Below are positions 28,014-36,016 of a stretch of DNA of 64,000 nucleotides, in pieces. The notes beneath the pieces were generated by a model. The model searched no databases and had not been told where the DNA came from. It was given only the letters and a program-made list of their open reading frames with translations. The position numbers were made by a program, and so were the translations under genes. The DNA is from Caulobacter rhizosphaerae. GTDB taxonomy: Bacteria > Pseudomonadota > Alphaproteobacteria > Caulobacterales > Caulobacteraceae. Numbering within the stretch: the stretch's first letter is position 1; each line of letters opens with the position of its first letter. The DNA lies in assembly GCF_010977555.1 (NCBI RefSeq), contig NZ_CP048815.1:5138501-5202500 (forward strand), written 5' to 3'.

Positions 28014-28934
28014 ATGGACGAGCTCTCGATCGCCGACGTCCTGGCCGAGGTGGCCGTGCTGGTGAAGCCGCACTTCGGCAAGGGCCGGCCCGCCGACTAC
28101 ATCCCGCAACTGGCCAGCGTGCCGCCGAGCAAGTTCGGCATGGCCGTGCGGCTGGTCTCGGGCGAGGAGGCGGTGATCGGCGACGCCGACGAGGGCTTCT
28201 CGGTCCAGAGCATCACCAAGGTGTTCTCCCTGGGCCTGGCCCTGAACCGCTTCGGCGACGAGGTCTGGACCCGGGTCGGCAAGGAGCCGTCGGGCACGCC
28301 GTTCAACCACCTGTCCCAGCTGGAGGCGGAAGAGGGCGTGCCGCGCAACCCGTTCATCAACGCCGGGGCCATGGCCGTCTGCGACCAGCTGATGGACGTG
28401 TTCAAGGACCCGCCGGCCCTGGTGCGCGGCTTCGCGGGCTTCCTGGCCGGCGAGAAGGTCGAGATCGACGAGACGGTGGCCGCGTCCGAGCTGGCCAACG
28501 CCTGGCAGAACCGCGCCATCGCCAACCTGATGCGCGGCAAGGGCACGATCAACCACGACCCCGAGGCCGTGGTCGCCGCCTATTGCCGCCAGTGCGCCCT
28601 GACCATGAGCTGCCGCCAGCTGGCGCGGGCCATGCTGCCCCTGGCGGCCGGCGGCTTCTCGCCGATCGTCGAGGAGACCATCTTCCCCGAGCGCCTGACC
28701 CGGCGCCTGAACGCCCTGCTGCTGACGTGCGGCATCTATGACAGCGTCGGCAGCTTCGCCTATCGCGTCGGCCTGCCGGCCAAGAGCGGGGTCGGCGGCG
28801 GAATCGTCGCCATCGTGCCGGGCAAGGCGGCCATCGCGGTGTGGTCCCCGGCGCTGGACCGCTTCGGCACCTCGGTGGTCGGCACGGTGGCGCTGGAGCG
28901 GTTCACGCAGCTGACCAACTGCTCGGTGCTGTAG
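28014..28934 (+). CDS. glsA: Glutaminase
   Basis: This 306-residue serine-dependent beta-lactamase-fold glutaminase has active-site SITK (FSVQSITKVFSL), NPFINAGAMAV, MRGKGTINHDPEAVV, YCRQCALTMSC and KSGVGGGIVAIVPGKAAIAVWSP. It converts glutamine to glutamate and ammonia. It is the last gene of the dapE-DMT-glsA unit. Confidence 0.96.
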   Translation: MDELSIADVLAEVAVLVKPHFGKGRPADYIPQLASVPPSKFGMAVRLVSGEEAVIGDADEGFSVQSITKVFSLGLALNRFGDEVWTRVGKEPSGTPFNHLSQLEAEEGVPRNPFINAGAMAVCDQLMDVFKDPPALVRGFAGFLAGEKVEIDETVAASELANAWQNRAIANLMRGKGTINHDPEAVVAAYCRQCALTMSCRQLARAMLPLAAGGFSPIVEETIFPERLTRRLNALLLTCGIYDSVGSFAYRVGLPAKSGVGGGIVAIVPGKAAIAVWSPALDRFGTSVVGTVALERFTQLTNCSVL

Positions 28935-29012
28935 GGAGCTAACCGCGCTTGGACCCGAGAGGCCTCCCGGGGCGTTGGTGTCGCTCCTCAGTCCTCACGG
29001 GAGCACGGCGAC

Positions 29013-29417
29013 ATGAGCATCTTCAGCACCATCATGGGCAAGATCTTCGGCCACAAGGCCAAGACGGCCCCGACCGCGACGGCGACCAAGCCCGCGCCGG
29101 CCCCCGCCCCGGCCCCGACGCCCGCCGCCGCCCCGGTCGCGCCGGCCCCGCCGCCCCAGCCCGTCGACGTCACCGCCGTGCTCGACGACCTGGCCGCCAA
29201 CGCCGGCCAGAAGCTGGACTGGCGCCATTCGATCGTCGACCTGATGAAGCTGGTCGGCCTGGAGAGCAGTCTCGCCGAACGCAAGGAGCTCGCCGACGAG
29301 CTGGGCTACACCGGCGACAAGGGCGACAGCGCGGCCATGAACATCTGGCTGCACAAGCAAGTGATCCGGAAGCTGTCGGAGAACGGCGGCAAGGTCCCGG
29401 CGGAGTTGGTGGACTAG
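29013..29417 (+). CDS. DUF3597 family protein
   Basis: The product is 134 residues: a short N-terminus (MSIFSTIMGKIFGHKAK), an Ala/Pro-rich linker (about 22-51) and the conserved DUF3597 domain (LDWRHSIVDLMKLVGLESSL, ARKELADELGYTGDKGDSA-type text, AAMNIWLHKQVIRKL). The family often lies with general stress genes and may act at the cell surface or as a LysM partner, but its function is not established. GGGAGCACGGCGAC precedes the ATG. Confidence 0.85.
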   Translation: MSIFSTIMGKIFGHKAKTAPTATATKPAPAPAPAPTPAAAPVAPAPPPQPVDVTAVLDDLAANAGQKLDWRHSIVDLMKLVGLESSLAERKELADELGYTGDKGDSAAMNIWLHKQVIRKLSENGGKVPAELVD

Positions 29418-29430
29418 TCAGCGCGGAAGA

Positions 29431-29535
29431 CCCCTCCGGCCCTCCGGGCCACCTCCCCCAATGGGGAAGGATCTGGGGGCCGCGTTCTCGAGATGCTCCC
29501 CCTCTGGGGGAGCTGTCGCGGAGCGACTGAGGGGG
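29431..29535. repeat. Palindromic repeat family A, copy 2 (inverted orientation)
   Basis: The unit reads in the opposite direction to copy 1: CCCCTCCGGCCCTCCGGGCC at the left and GCGACTGAGGGGG at the right. It fills the gap between the convergent DUF3597 and truA genes. Confidence 0.9.
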
Positions 29536-29538
29536 TCT

Positions 29539-30285
29539 TCACTCCCCCTGGTACCCCACGCCCGTCAGGTACAGCCCGTCGGCCGGGGCCACGGGCCCGC
29601 AGGCCGTGCGGTCCTTGGCCTCCAGCGCCGCGCGGACTTCGGCGGCGGTCCAGCGCCCGACCCCGACCTCGGCCAGGGTGCCGGTCATCGACCGCACCTG
29701 GCGGTGCAGGAACGAACGGGCCTCGAACACCAGGTGGACCTCGTCGCCCACCCGCGACACCCGCGCCACGTCCAGCGTCTTGACCGGCGACTTCGACTGG
29801 CAGGCCATGTCGCGGAAGGTTGTGAAGTCGTGCAGGCCTACCAGGGCCTGGGCGGCCGCGTGCATGGCGTCGGCGTCCATGGCCTTCTTCATGTGCCAGA
29901 CCTTGCCCTGGTCCAGGGCCGGCGGGGCGGGGCGGTTGAGGATGCGGTAGAGGTAGCGCCGCTCATTGGCCGAGAACCGGGCGTGCCAGCCCTCCGGCGC
30001 GACGGCGCAGTCCAGCACGCTGACCGCCTCGCGCATCAGGTGGGCGTTCAGGGCGTTCATCACCGTCTGAGCCGGCCAGTCGCGCTCGAGGTCGACCTGC
30101 ACGACCTGGGCGGTGGCGTGGACGCCGGTGTCGGTGCGGCCCGCCGCCGCGATGCGGATCTGCTGGCCGGTGAAGGCCTTGACCGCCGCCTCGATCGCCC
30201 CCTGCACCGACGGCTGCGCGGCCTGGGCCTGGAAGCCGTTATAAGGCCGGCCGTCGTATTCGATCGTCAGGCGGTAGCGGGGCAT
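29539..30285 (-). CDS. truA: tRNA pseudouridine(38-40) synthase
   Basis: This 248-residue TruA-family enzyme has catalytic Asp52 in AAAGRTDTGVHATAQV, LNRPAPPALDQGKVWH, and RSFLHRQVRSMTGTL. It isomerises uridines 38-40 in the tRNA anticodon stem. It overlaps fmt by one base, and together they form a translation-related pair. Confidence 0.97.
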   Translation of the reverse strand: MPRYRLTIEYDGRPYNGFQAQAAQPSVQGAIEAAVKAFTGQQIRIAAAGRTDTGVHATAQVVQVDLERDWPAQTVMNALNAHLMREAVSVLDCAVAPEGWHARFSANERRYLYRILNRPAPPALDQGKVWHMKKAMDADAMHAAAQALVGLHDFTTFRDMACQSKSPVKTLDVARVSRVGDEVHLVFEARSFLHRQVRSMTGTLAEVGVGRWTAAEVRAALEAKDRTACGPVAPADGLYLTGVGYQGE

Positions 30286-31211
30286 CAGGCCAGGACCGTC
30301 TCGGCCGCCAGCGGGAAGCCGCGCACGAAGACCTCGGCGTCCTGGGCGCCCTTACCCTCGCGCTGGGCCTTGAGTAGGCGGACAGCGCCGTCTCCGCAGG
30401 CGATCAGCAGAGCGTCGTCGAGCGTCGTTCCAGGCGTCCCCTCGCCATCCTCGACCCGCGACAGCAGCGCCTTCACGCGGACCGGCCCCTTCTCCGACGG
30501 CGCCTCGAACCACGCGCCGGGGAACGGCGACAGACCGCGGATGTGGCGGTCGACCTCGGCGGCGGGACGGGTCCAGTCGATGCGGGCCTCGGCGGCCTTG
30601 ATCTTCCTGGCGTAGGTGACGCCGTCCTCCGACTGCGGCGTCTCGCGGGCCGCGCCGCGCTCGATGGCCCCCAGGGCGACGGGCAGCATGCGCGCGCCGA
30701 CGGCGGCCAGCTTGTCGTGCAGGGTCCCGGCGGTCTCCAGCGCGTCGATCCGCACCTGCTCGCCCATCAGCACCGGGCCCTCGTCCAGGCCCTCGCTCAT
30801 CCGCATGACCTGGACGCCGGTCACCGCGTCGCCGGCCATGATCGCCCGCTGGATCGGCGCGGCGCCGCGCCAGCGTGGCAGCAGGCTGGCATGCAGGTTG
30901 AAGCAGCCCAGGCGCGGCGCCTCCAGCACCTCGCGCACCAGGATCTGGCCGAAGGCCACGACCACGGCGGCGTCGAGGTCCAGGGCGCGGAAGGCTTCGA
31001 TCTCCTCGGCGGTCTTCATCGAGGCCGGCGTGCGCACGGGCAGGCCCAGGCTTTCGGCGAAGGCGTGGACCGGCGAGGGCTTGAGGTCGTGTCCCCGGCC
31101 GCGCGGGGCGGGCGGCTGGGAATAGACGCAGGCGACCTCGTGGCCGGCGGCGACCAGCTCGGCCAGGCAGGCGACGGAGAATTCGGGGGTTCCAAGGAAG
31201 GCGAGGCGCAT
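30285..31211 (-). CDS. fmt: Methionyl-tRNA formyltransferase
   Basis: This 308-residue enzyme formylates initiator Met-tRNA. Motifs are [36 protein letters not shown] (the formyl-donor binding loop), [16 protein letters not shown] and the C-terminal OB-fold region ([13 protein letters not shown]). It is coupled to truA. Its usual partner def is 600 bases away in the same direction, separated by a divergently transcribed lipoprotein gene. Confidence 0.97.
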   Translation of the reverse strand: MRLAFLGTPEFSVACLAELVAAGHEVACVYSQPPAPRGRGHDLKPSPVHAFAESLGLPVRTPASMKTAEEIEAFRALDLDAAVVVAFGQILVREVLEAPRLGCFNLHASLLPRWRGAAPIQRAIMAGDAVTGVQVMRMSEGLDEGPVLMGEQVRIDALETAGTLHDKLAAVGARMLPVALGAIERGAARETPQSEDGVTYARKIKAAEARIDWTRPAAEVDRHIRGLSPFPGAWFEAPSEKGPVRVKALLSRVEDGEGTPGTTLDDALLIACGDGAVRLLKAQREGKGAQDAEVFVRGFPLAAETVLA

Positions 31212-31237
31212 GGCGGACGTTTAGACGGCGCAGTCGG

Positions 31238-31269
31238 TCTTAGGAAGGTGGGGTCTTAGGAAGGTGGGG
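31238..31269. repeat. Two tandem copies of a 16-base direct repeat
   Basis: TCTTAGGAAGGTGGGG occurs twice in perfect tandem between the fmt start and the EcfG-type promoter of the lipoprotein gene. It may be a binding site or just a recent duplication. Confidence 0.8.
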
Positions 31270-31281
31270 CGCCACAGAGTC

Positions 31282-31306
31282 GGAACCTCGACCGTAGAGC
31301 GCCGTT
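31282..31306 (+). promoter_or_regulatory. EcfG/SigT-type promoter of the small lipoprotein gene
   Basis: GGAAC at 31282-31286 and CGTT at 31303-31306 are 16 bases apart, an exact match to the general-stress sigma consensus. The -10 lies 31 bases before the ATG at 31338, with a strong AGGAGG ribosome site between. Confidence 0.75.
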
Positions 31307-31337
31307 CTATGGGCGACCCTTTCCAGGAGGAAACGCC

Positions 31338-31697
31338 ATGCGCTCCATCACCCTGTTCGCCGTCGCCGGCCTGGCCGCCCTGTCGCTGGCCGCCTGCTCC
31401 GACGAGCACGCCACCCAGATCAAGGAAGGCGCCAAGGCGGCCGGTTCCGAGATCAAGCAGGCGGCGACCGACATCAAGAACGACCCCGACGTCAAGGAGG
31501 CGGGCACGGCCCTGAAGGAAAGCACCGAGGAAGCCGCCGCCGACGCCAAGGTCGCGGCCGGCCAGGCCGTCGACAAGGCCCAGGAGGTCGGCGCCAAGGC
31601 CGGCCAGGAAACCAAGGAAGCCGCGGCCGACATCAACGCCGACGCCAAGAAGGCCGGCTCGAACGCCAAGAAGGAAGTGCACGAGGCGACGCGGTAG
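31338..31697 (+). CDS. Small Lys/Ala-rich helical lipoprotein, probably stress-induced
   Basis: The product is 119 residues and starts MRSITLFAVAGLAALSLAAC, a lipoprotein signal with lipobox SLAAC. The mature part is one long amphipathic helix of 11-residue-like repeats (KEGAKAAGSEIKQAATDIK, DAKVAAGQAVDKAQEVG) resembling LEA or YtxH-type proteins. Such proteins are thought to buffer stress at membranes. CCAGGAGGAAACGCC precedes the ATG. The EcfG-type promoter supports a general-stress role; function is otherwise unknown. Confidence 0.85.
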   Translation: MRSITLFAVAGLAALSLAACSDEHATQIKEGAKAAGSEIKQAATDIKNDPDVKEAGTALKESTEEAAADAKVAAGQAVDKAQEVGAKAGQETKEAAADINADAKKAGSNAKKEVHEATR

Positions 31698-31706
31698 GAC
31701 GCGGGC

Positions 31707-31802
31707 GGGGACATGCCCTTGCGGCGTGTCCCCAACCCTGGTGCGGCGCGAATTCGGAATGCCCGCGCATGTGATGGGGACACGCCGCAAGGGCATGTCC
31801 CC
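31707..31802. repeat. Palindromic repeat family B, copy 2 (convergent gene pair)
   Basis: Two palindromes of the GGGGACA(C/T)GCC type (31707-31733 and 31776-31802) are separated by 42 bases. They fill the space between the lipoprotein stop and the convergent def stop. Confidence 0.9.
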
Positions 31803-31808
31803 GGCTGC

Positions 31809-32330
31809 CTAAGCCGCCCTACGGGCCTTCTTGACCTTGCTGATCGCCCGGTCGCGCTTCAGGCGCGACAGGTGGTCGATGAACAGCACGCCCTTCAAGT
31901 GGTCCATCTCGTGCTGGATGCAGACCGCGAACAGGTCTTGCGCCTCTTCCTCGACCGCCTCGCCCTGGTAGTTCAGGTAGCTGATCTTGACGCGGGCCGG
32001 ACGCTCGACGGCGTCATAGACCTCGGGCACCGATAGGCACCCTTCCTCGTACGAGAACAGCTCCTCGGACTCCCAGGTGATCTTCGGATTGACGAAGTAG
32101 CGGGGGGCCGGTTCCTCGCCCTCGCGGGCCAGATCCATGACGATGACATTGACCAGCTCGCCGACCTGCACGGCCGCCAGGCCGATGCCGGGGGCGTCGT
32201 ACATGGTCTCCAGCATGTCGTCCATCAGGGCGCGCAACTCGTCGGTGACGGCGGGCACGTCCTTGGAGACCTGCTTGAGGATCGCCAGGTCGGCGGGGTT
32301 ATCGACGGTGAGGATGCGACGGATGGCCAT
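31809..32330 (-). CDS. def: Peptide deformylase
   Basis: This 173-residue metallo-enzyme removes formyl groups from nascent proteins. All three motifs are present: [19 protein letters not shown] and QHEMDHLKG (Cys and two His bind metal). The start at 32330 ([12 protein letters not shown]) fits the family; the longer upstream frame is an artefact crossing the repeat and rmuC. Confidence 0.97.
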   Translation of the reverse strand: MAIRRILTVDNPADLAILKQVSKDVPAVTDELRALMDDMLETMYDAPGIGLAAVQVGELVNVIVMDLAREGEEPAPRYFVNPKITWESEELFSYEEGCLSVPEVYDAVERPARVKISYLNYQGEAVEEEAQDLFAVCIQHEMDHLKGVLFIDHLSRLKRDRAISKVKKARRAA

Positions 32331-32411
32331 GATATCGCTCAGGTAAGCGCAGCGCCGTCCGGGGTCAAGGCGACGGAGGGACGCGGCAGGAGGACGCTGG
32401 GGGTGCAAGGG

Positions 32412-32510
32412 CCCCCTCAGTCGCTCCGCGACAGCTCCCCCAAAGGGGGAGCATCTAGCGCGATTAGATCCTCCCCCTCTGGGGGAGGTGGCCCGGAGGG
32501 CCGGAGGGGG
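32412..32510. repeat. Palindromic repeat family A, copy 3
   Basis: The same unit as copy 1 (CCCCCTCAGTCGCTCCGCGA to GGCCGGAGGGGG), with only a few differences. It lies between the rmuC stop and the def start, so it is inside a same-strand gene series rather than between convergent genes. Confidence 0.9.
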
Positions 32511-32518
32511 TCGCGGCG

Positions 32519-33817
32519 CTAAGGCTTGGCCTGCAGCCTGGCAACCGGCGCTTCGGCCGGCGTTTCCGCCAGCTTGACCAGCGGCCGCACGGCGTTCTCC
32601 ACCGGCGCCAGCTCGCCGATCTCCTTGCCCTCGTGGTCGACCGACAGGTCCTCGAAGCGGCGGGCCTGGGTCAGGACCTGGCTTTCCAGCGAGCCGACGA
32701 ACTGGTTGTAGCGGCCGACCGCCGCCTCCAGCGCCTTGCCCACCGAGCCGGCATGGGCCCCCATCACGGCGATGCGCTTGTAGAGCTCGCGGCCCACCGC
32801 GACGATGGCGGCGGCGTTCTTGGCCTGGTCCTCGGCCCGCCAGCCATAGGCGACAGCCTTGCAAAGGGCGAACAGGGTGGTGGGGGTGACCAGCAGCACC
32901 CGGCGGTCCATGGCCTCGGTCATCAGGTCGGGCAGGCGGTCCAGCGCAGCAGCCAGGAAGCCGTCCCCGGGCACGAACATGGCCACGAAGTCGGGCGAGC
33001 CCTCGCTGGCGAACTGGTCCCAGTAGGCCTTCGCCGACAGGCCTTGCATGTGAGCGCGGACGCTGGCGGCGTGGCGGGCCAGGGCGCTTTCCTTCAGGTG
33101 ATCCTCGGTGGCCTCCTGGGCCTCGAGGAAGGCGTTGAGCGAGCACTTGGCGTCGATCACGAAGACCCCGCCGCCCGGCATCTTGACCTTGACGTCGGGC
33201 CGCCGGCGGCCCTCGTCGCTGTCGACGCTGAACTGCTCCTCGAAGTCGAAGCGGGTGTTGAGGCCGGCGGCCTCGAGAACGTTACGGAGAGTCTGCTCGC
33301 CCCAGCGGCCCTGGACCCCCGCCCCACGCCGCAGGGCGGCCGACAGCTTGCGGGCCTCGAACTGGGTGGCGGTCGAGGCCTCCATCAGGGCGGCGATCTG
33401 GGCCTTGAGGCCGCCGGTCTCCTCGGCGCGGGCCTTCTCGACGGCGGTGACCTGGGCCTCGAACTTGGCCAGGGTCTCGGCCACGGGCTTGAGCTGGGCC
33501 TCCAGGCGCTGCTGGCTCAGCAGTTCGCGGCTCTTGAAGTTCTCCTCGGTGCGCTTGATCAGCGCCTCGGCCACGGTGTTGGCGGTCATGGTCGCCTGCT
33601 GGGCGGCCTGGGCGCGGATCAGCTCGCCCTGGGTGGCGGCCTGGTCCTCCAGCAGCCGGGCCCGCTCGTCGGCCTGGACCAGCTTGGCGTTCAGTTCCCA
33701 GGCCCGGGCCTCGGCCCGGCCGGCGCGGCCCATGGCCCAGACGGCGACCGCGGCGGCGGCGACGGCCACCAGCAGCAGGACGAGGGCGAGGATCAGGAAC
33801 GGATCGGAAAAGTTCAT
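32519..33817 (-). CDS. rmuC: DNA recombination protein RmuC
   Basis: The product is 432 residues with an N-terminal membrane anchor ([23 protein letters not shown]), a coiled coil (about 30-150) and the RmuC nuclease-like domain ([63 protein letters not shown]). RmuC limits inversions and recombination at repeats. It is bounded on both sides by family A repeats. Confidence 0.95.
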   Translation of the reverse strand: MNFSDPFLILALVLLLVAVAAAAVAVWAMGRAGRAEARAWELNAKLVQADERARLLEDQAATQGELIRAQAAQQATMTANTVAEALIKRTEENFKSRELLSQQRLEAQLKPVAETLAKFEAQVTAVEKARAEETGGLKAQIAALMEASTATQFEARKLSAALRRGAGVQGRWGEQTLRNVLEAAGLNTRFDFEEQFSVDSDEGRRRPDVKVKMPGGGVFVIDAKCSLNAFLEAQEATEDHLKESALARHAASVRAHMQGLSAKAYWDQFASEGSPDFVAMFVPGDGFLAAALDRLPDLMTEAMDRRVLLVTPTTLFALCKAVAYGWRAEDQAKNAAAIVAVGRELYKRIAVMGAHAGSVGKALEAAVGRYNQFVGSLESQVLTQARRFEDLSVDHEGKEIGELAPVENAVRPLVKLAETPAEAPVARLQAKP

Positions 33818-33852
33818 GCTCCGTTCTTAGCCGGAGTCGGGCTCCGGAAGAA

Positions 33853-33952
33853 CCCCCTCAGTCGCTTCGCGACAGCTCCCCCAACGGGGGAGCATCTGGT
33901 CGCGCTAGATCCTCCCCCTTTGGGGGAGGTGGCCCGGAGGGCCGGAGGGGGG
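33853..33952. repeat. Palindromic repeat family A, copy 4
   Basis: The unit is near identical to copies 1 and 3 and abuts the recR stop codon at its right end. It separates recR from the rmuC start. Confidence 0.9.
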
Positions 33953-34555
33953 TCACGCCGGCCGCCTTGCCCTAAGCGCCTGGGCGATCGTCCCGTCGTC
34001 CAGCCAGTCGAGGTCCCCGCCCACCGGCACGCCGCGCGCCAGCATGGTCACCGAGACACCGGTGGGCGCCAGGCGGTCGGCCAGGTAGTGGGCCGTGGTC
34101 TGGCCGTCCACCGTGGCCGGCAGGGCCAGGATGACCTCCTGGATCTCGCTGTTGCTGGCCCGGCCCAACAGTTCGCCGACCCGCAGCGCTTCGGGACCCA
34201 CGCCGTCCAGCGCCGACAGCAGGCCGCCCAGCACGTGGTAGCGGCCCTTGAACGAGCCGCCGCGCTCCATGGCCCACAGCGAACCCACCTCCTCGACCAC
34301 GCACAGCAGACGATTGTCGCGGGTGGCGTCGGAGCAGACGGCGCAGGGATCGGAGGTGTCCAGCGAGCCGCAGACCGAGCAGGTGCGCACCTTGGCCTGG
34401 GCATCGACGATCGCCGCGGCCAGCGGCGCCAGCAGGGTGTCGCGCTTCTTCAGCAGGGCCAGCGCCGCCCGCCGGCCCGAGCGCGGACCCAGGCCCGGCA
34501 GCTTGGACAGCAGGGCGATCAGACGCTCGATCTCGGGTCCGGCGGAGGCGGCCAT
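33953..34555 (-). CDS. recR: Recombination mediator RecR
   Basis: This 200-residue protein has the helix-hairpin-helix ([22 protein letters not shown]), a four-Cys zinc finger ([16 protein letters not shown]) and a Toprim domain ([38 protein letters not shown]). With RecF/RecO it loads RecA at gaps. It is coupled to the small membrane gene upstream; ybaB and dnaX, its usual partners, lie 1 kb upstream on the same strand. Confidence 0.97.
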   Translation of the reverse strand: MAASAGPEIERLIALLSKLPGLGPRSGRRAALALLKKRDTLLAPLAAAIVDAQAKVRTCSVCGSLDTSDPCAVCSDATRDNRLLCVVEEVGSLWAMERGGSFKGRYHVLGGLLSALDGVGPEALRVGELLGRASNSEIQEVILALPATVDGQTTAHYLADRLAPTGVSVTMLARGVPVGGDLDWLDDGTIAQALRARRPA

Positions 34556-34974
34556 CAGTCGTCCTTGCGCGGCGCGGCCAGCGGTTGGGGTCGCCGGCCG
34601 GCCTCCAGCAGCGGCAGGCCGGCTTCGGTCGGCAGGTAGATGATCTGGTGGCCGCCCTTTTCGGACGTCTCCTGCAGCATCTCGATATAGCGCCAGCGCA
34701 GGTAGCCTTCGGGGCCGCCCAGGCTCTCGGCGATGATCTTGTTGGCCTGGGCCACGCCTTGGGCGCGACGGACTTCGGCCTTGGCGTCGTAGTCGGCCGC
34801 CTCGAACTTGGCCAGGGCCTCCTGCACCCGCACCTGCCGGTTCTGGGTGGCCCGCGCCAGTTCGGCCTCGCCGTGCTTGCGCGCCGCGAAGACGCTGTAC
34901 TGCGGCCAGCCGATCAGCAGGCCGATGATGATGACGAGGATCAGGCCGATCCCCAGCAAACCCGCACCGCGCAT
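34555..34974 (-). CDS. Small membrane protein resembling an SPFH-protein C-terminal region
   Basis: The product is about 139 residues: one N-terminal membrane helix ([18 protein letters not shown]) and a cytosolic helical part rich in Ala/Glu/Lys ([40 protein letters not shown]) ending with [10 protein letters not shown]. This recalls the tail of HflK/prohibitin proteins without their SPFH domain. The ATG at 34974 is chosen because GGGGGA precedes it; 34986 is an alternative. It sits between the DUF4440-like gene and recR and overlaps the recR start. Confidence 0.65.
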   Translation of the reverse strand: MRGAGLLGIGLILVIIIGLLIGWPQYSVFAARKHGEAELARATQNRQVRVQEALAKFEAADYDAKAEVRRAQGVAQANKIIAESLGGPEGYLRWRYIEMLQETSEKGGHQIIYLPTEAGLPLLEAGRRPQPLAAPRKDD

Positions 34975-35014
34975 GTCTTCCCCCATGTCTTCGGACCCGA
35001 TCAAGCCCGGCCCC

Positions 35015-35452
35015 TCAAGGCTTGGCTACCCGGGTGACCTGCGAATAGACCACCCGCCACTGGCCGTCGCGCTTGGCCCAGGTGTCCACGAAGCGCACGA
35101 CCAGGGCGAAGCGCTGGCCGCCGTCGACGCCGGTCATGTTGACCCGGCCGCCCAGCAGGGCGGTGTCGCCGAAGACCTTCTCGACCGGCGCCTCGATCGT
35201 GAACGGGTCGAGCTTGAAGCCGGGCGCCACATAGTCGGCGATCAGCTTGGCCTTGTCCTGGACCTGGCCCGCGCCGTTGACCAGCACGTAGTCGTCGGCC
35301 ACCAGGCGCTCCAGCGCGGCGCGGTCGCCGTTCACCTGGGCCGCGTCATAGGCATGGGCGGCGGCGGCCAGGTCGGCCGGCAGGGGCGCGGCGAGGGCGA
35401 CGGTTGGAACGGCCAAGGCCAAAGTGATCGCGACGGTGCTGAAGTTGAGCAT
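35015..35452 (-). CDS. Exported NTF2-like (DUF4440-type) protein
   Basis: The product is 145 residues with a signal peptide (MLNFSTVAITLALAVPTVALA) and a SnoaL/DUF4440-type cone fold (AYDAAQVNGDRAALERLVADDYVLVNGAGQVQDKAKLI, ALVVRFVDTWAKRDGQWRVVYSQVTRV). The family includes many uncharacterised periplasmic proteins and some isomerases. It is in the dnaX-recR gene series but its role there is unclear. Confidence 0.85.
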   Translation of the reverse strand: MLNFSTVAITLALAVPTVALAAPLPADLAAAAHAYDAAQVNGDRAALERLVADDYVLVNGAGQVQDKAKLIADYVAPGFKLDPFTIEAPVEKVFGDTALLGGRVNMTGVDGGQRFALVVRFVDTWAKRDGQWRVVYSQVTRVAKP

Positions 35453-35475
35453 CTGATCTCCTGGTCCCCTCAGTT

Positions 35476-35602
35476 CCGCTCATCCCGGCGAATGCCGGGA
35501 CCCAGATGGAATGGCTCTGGGCCTGACGCCAAAAGCACTGAGCCCCTCCAATCAGCCAGACCGCTAAGGGATCTGGGTCCCGGCATTCGCCGGGATGAGC
35601 GG
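35476..35602. repeat. Long inverted repeat with 32-base perfect arms
   Basis: Arms at 35476-35507 and 35571-35602 are perfect reverse complements (start CCGCTCATCCCGGCGAATGC), separated by 63 bases. Each arm holds the internal palindrome CCCGGCGAATGCCGGG. It lies between ybaB and the NTF2-like gene; it looks like a MITE-like or REP-type dispersed element. Confidence 0.9.
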
Positions 35603-35627
35603 AGAAGTCAAACCGACGGGCGCATTC

Positions 35628-35957
35628 CTAGAACTTCATGCCCGGCAAACCGCCCATCATGCCGGCCATCGGCCCGGCGGCTTCCTGCATCAACTGGGCC
35701 TGCTTGGCGTCGAGCTTCTTCTTGGCGTCGGCGTGGGCGGCGACGATCAGGTCGGCGATCACCTCGCCCTCGCCCGGCTCGACCAGGCTCTCGTCCAGCA
35801 CCACCTTGGCGAGCTCGCCGGAGCCCTTGAGGGTGACGGTGACCATGCCGCCCCCCGCCGTGCCGTCGACGGTCAGCTCGGCGAGCCGCGCCTGGGCGTC
35901 GGCCAGTTTCTGCTGCATCTCCTGGGCCTGCTTCATCAGGCCGCCGAGGTCTTTCAT
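35628..35957 (-). CDS. ybaB: Nucleoid-associated protein of the YbaB/EbfC family
   Basis: The product is 109 residues (MKDLGGLMKQAQEMQQKLADAQARL, GGGMVTVTLKGSGELAKVVLDESLV, final GGLPGMKF). YbaB/EbfC dimers bind DNA non-specifically. The ATG at 35957 is the family start. It follows dnaX by 59 bases on the same strand, the usual dnaX-ybaB arrangement. Confidence 0.95.
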   Translation of the reverse strand: MKDLGGLMKQAQEMQQKLADAQARLAELTVDGTAGGGMVTVTLKGSGELAKVVLDESLVEPGEGEVIADLIVAAHADAKKKLDAKQAQLMQEAAGPMAGMMGGLPGMKF

Positions 35958-36016
35958 GGGTTCTGCTCCGTTTTTCAAGCTCCCCTTCCCCTTGATGGAA
36001 GGGGGAAGGGAGAGAT

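Noticed and set aside
28951..28976. EcfG-like promoter before the DUF3597 gene (GGACC-N17-CGTT)
   Set aside because: One mismatch in the highly conserved GGAAC part; too weak to list as a promoter without expression data.
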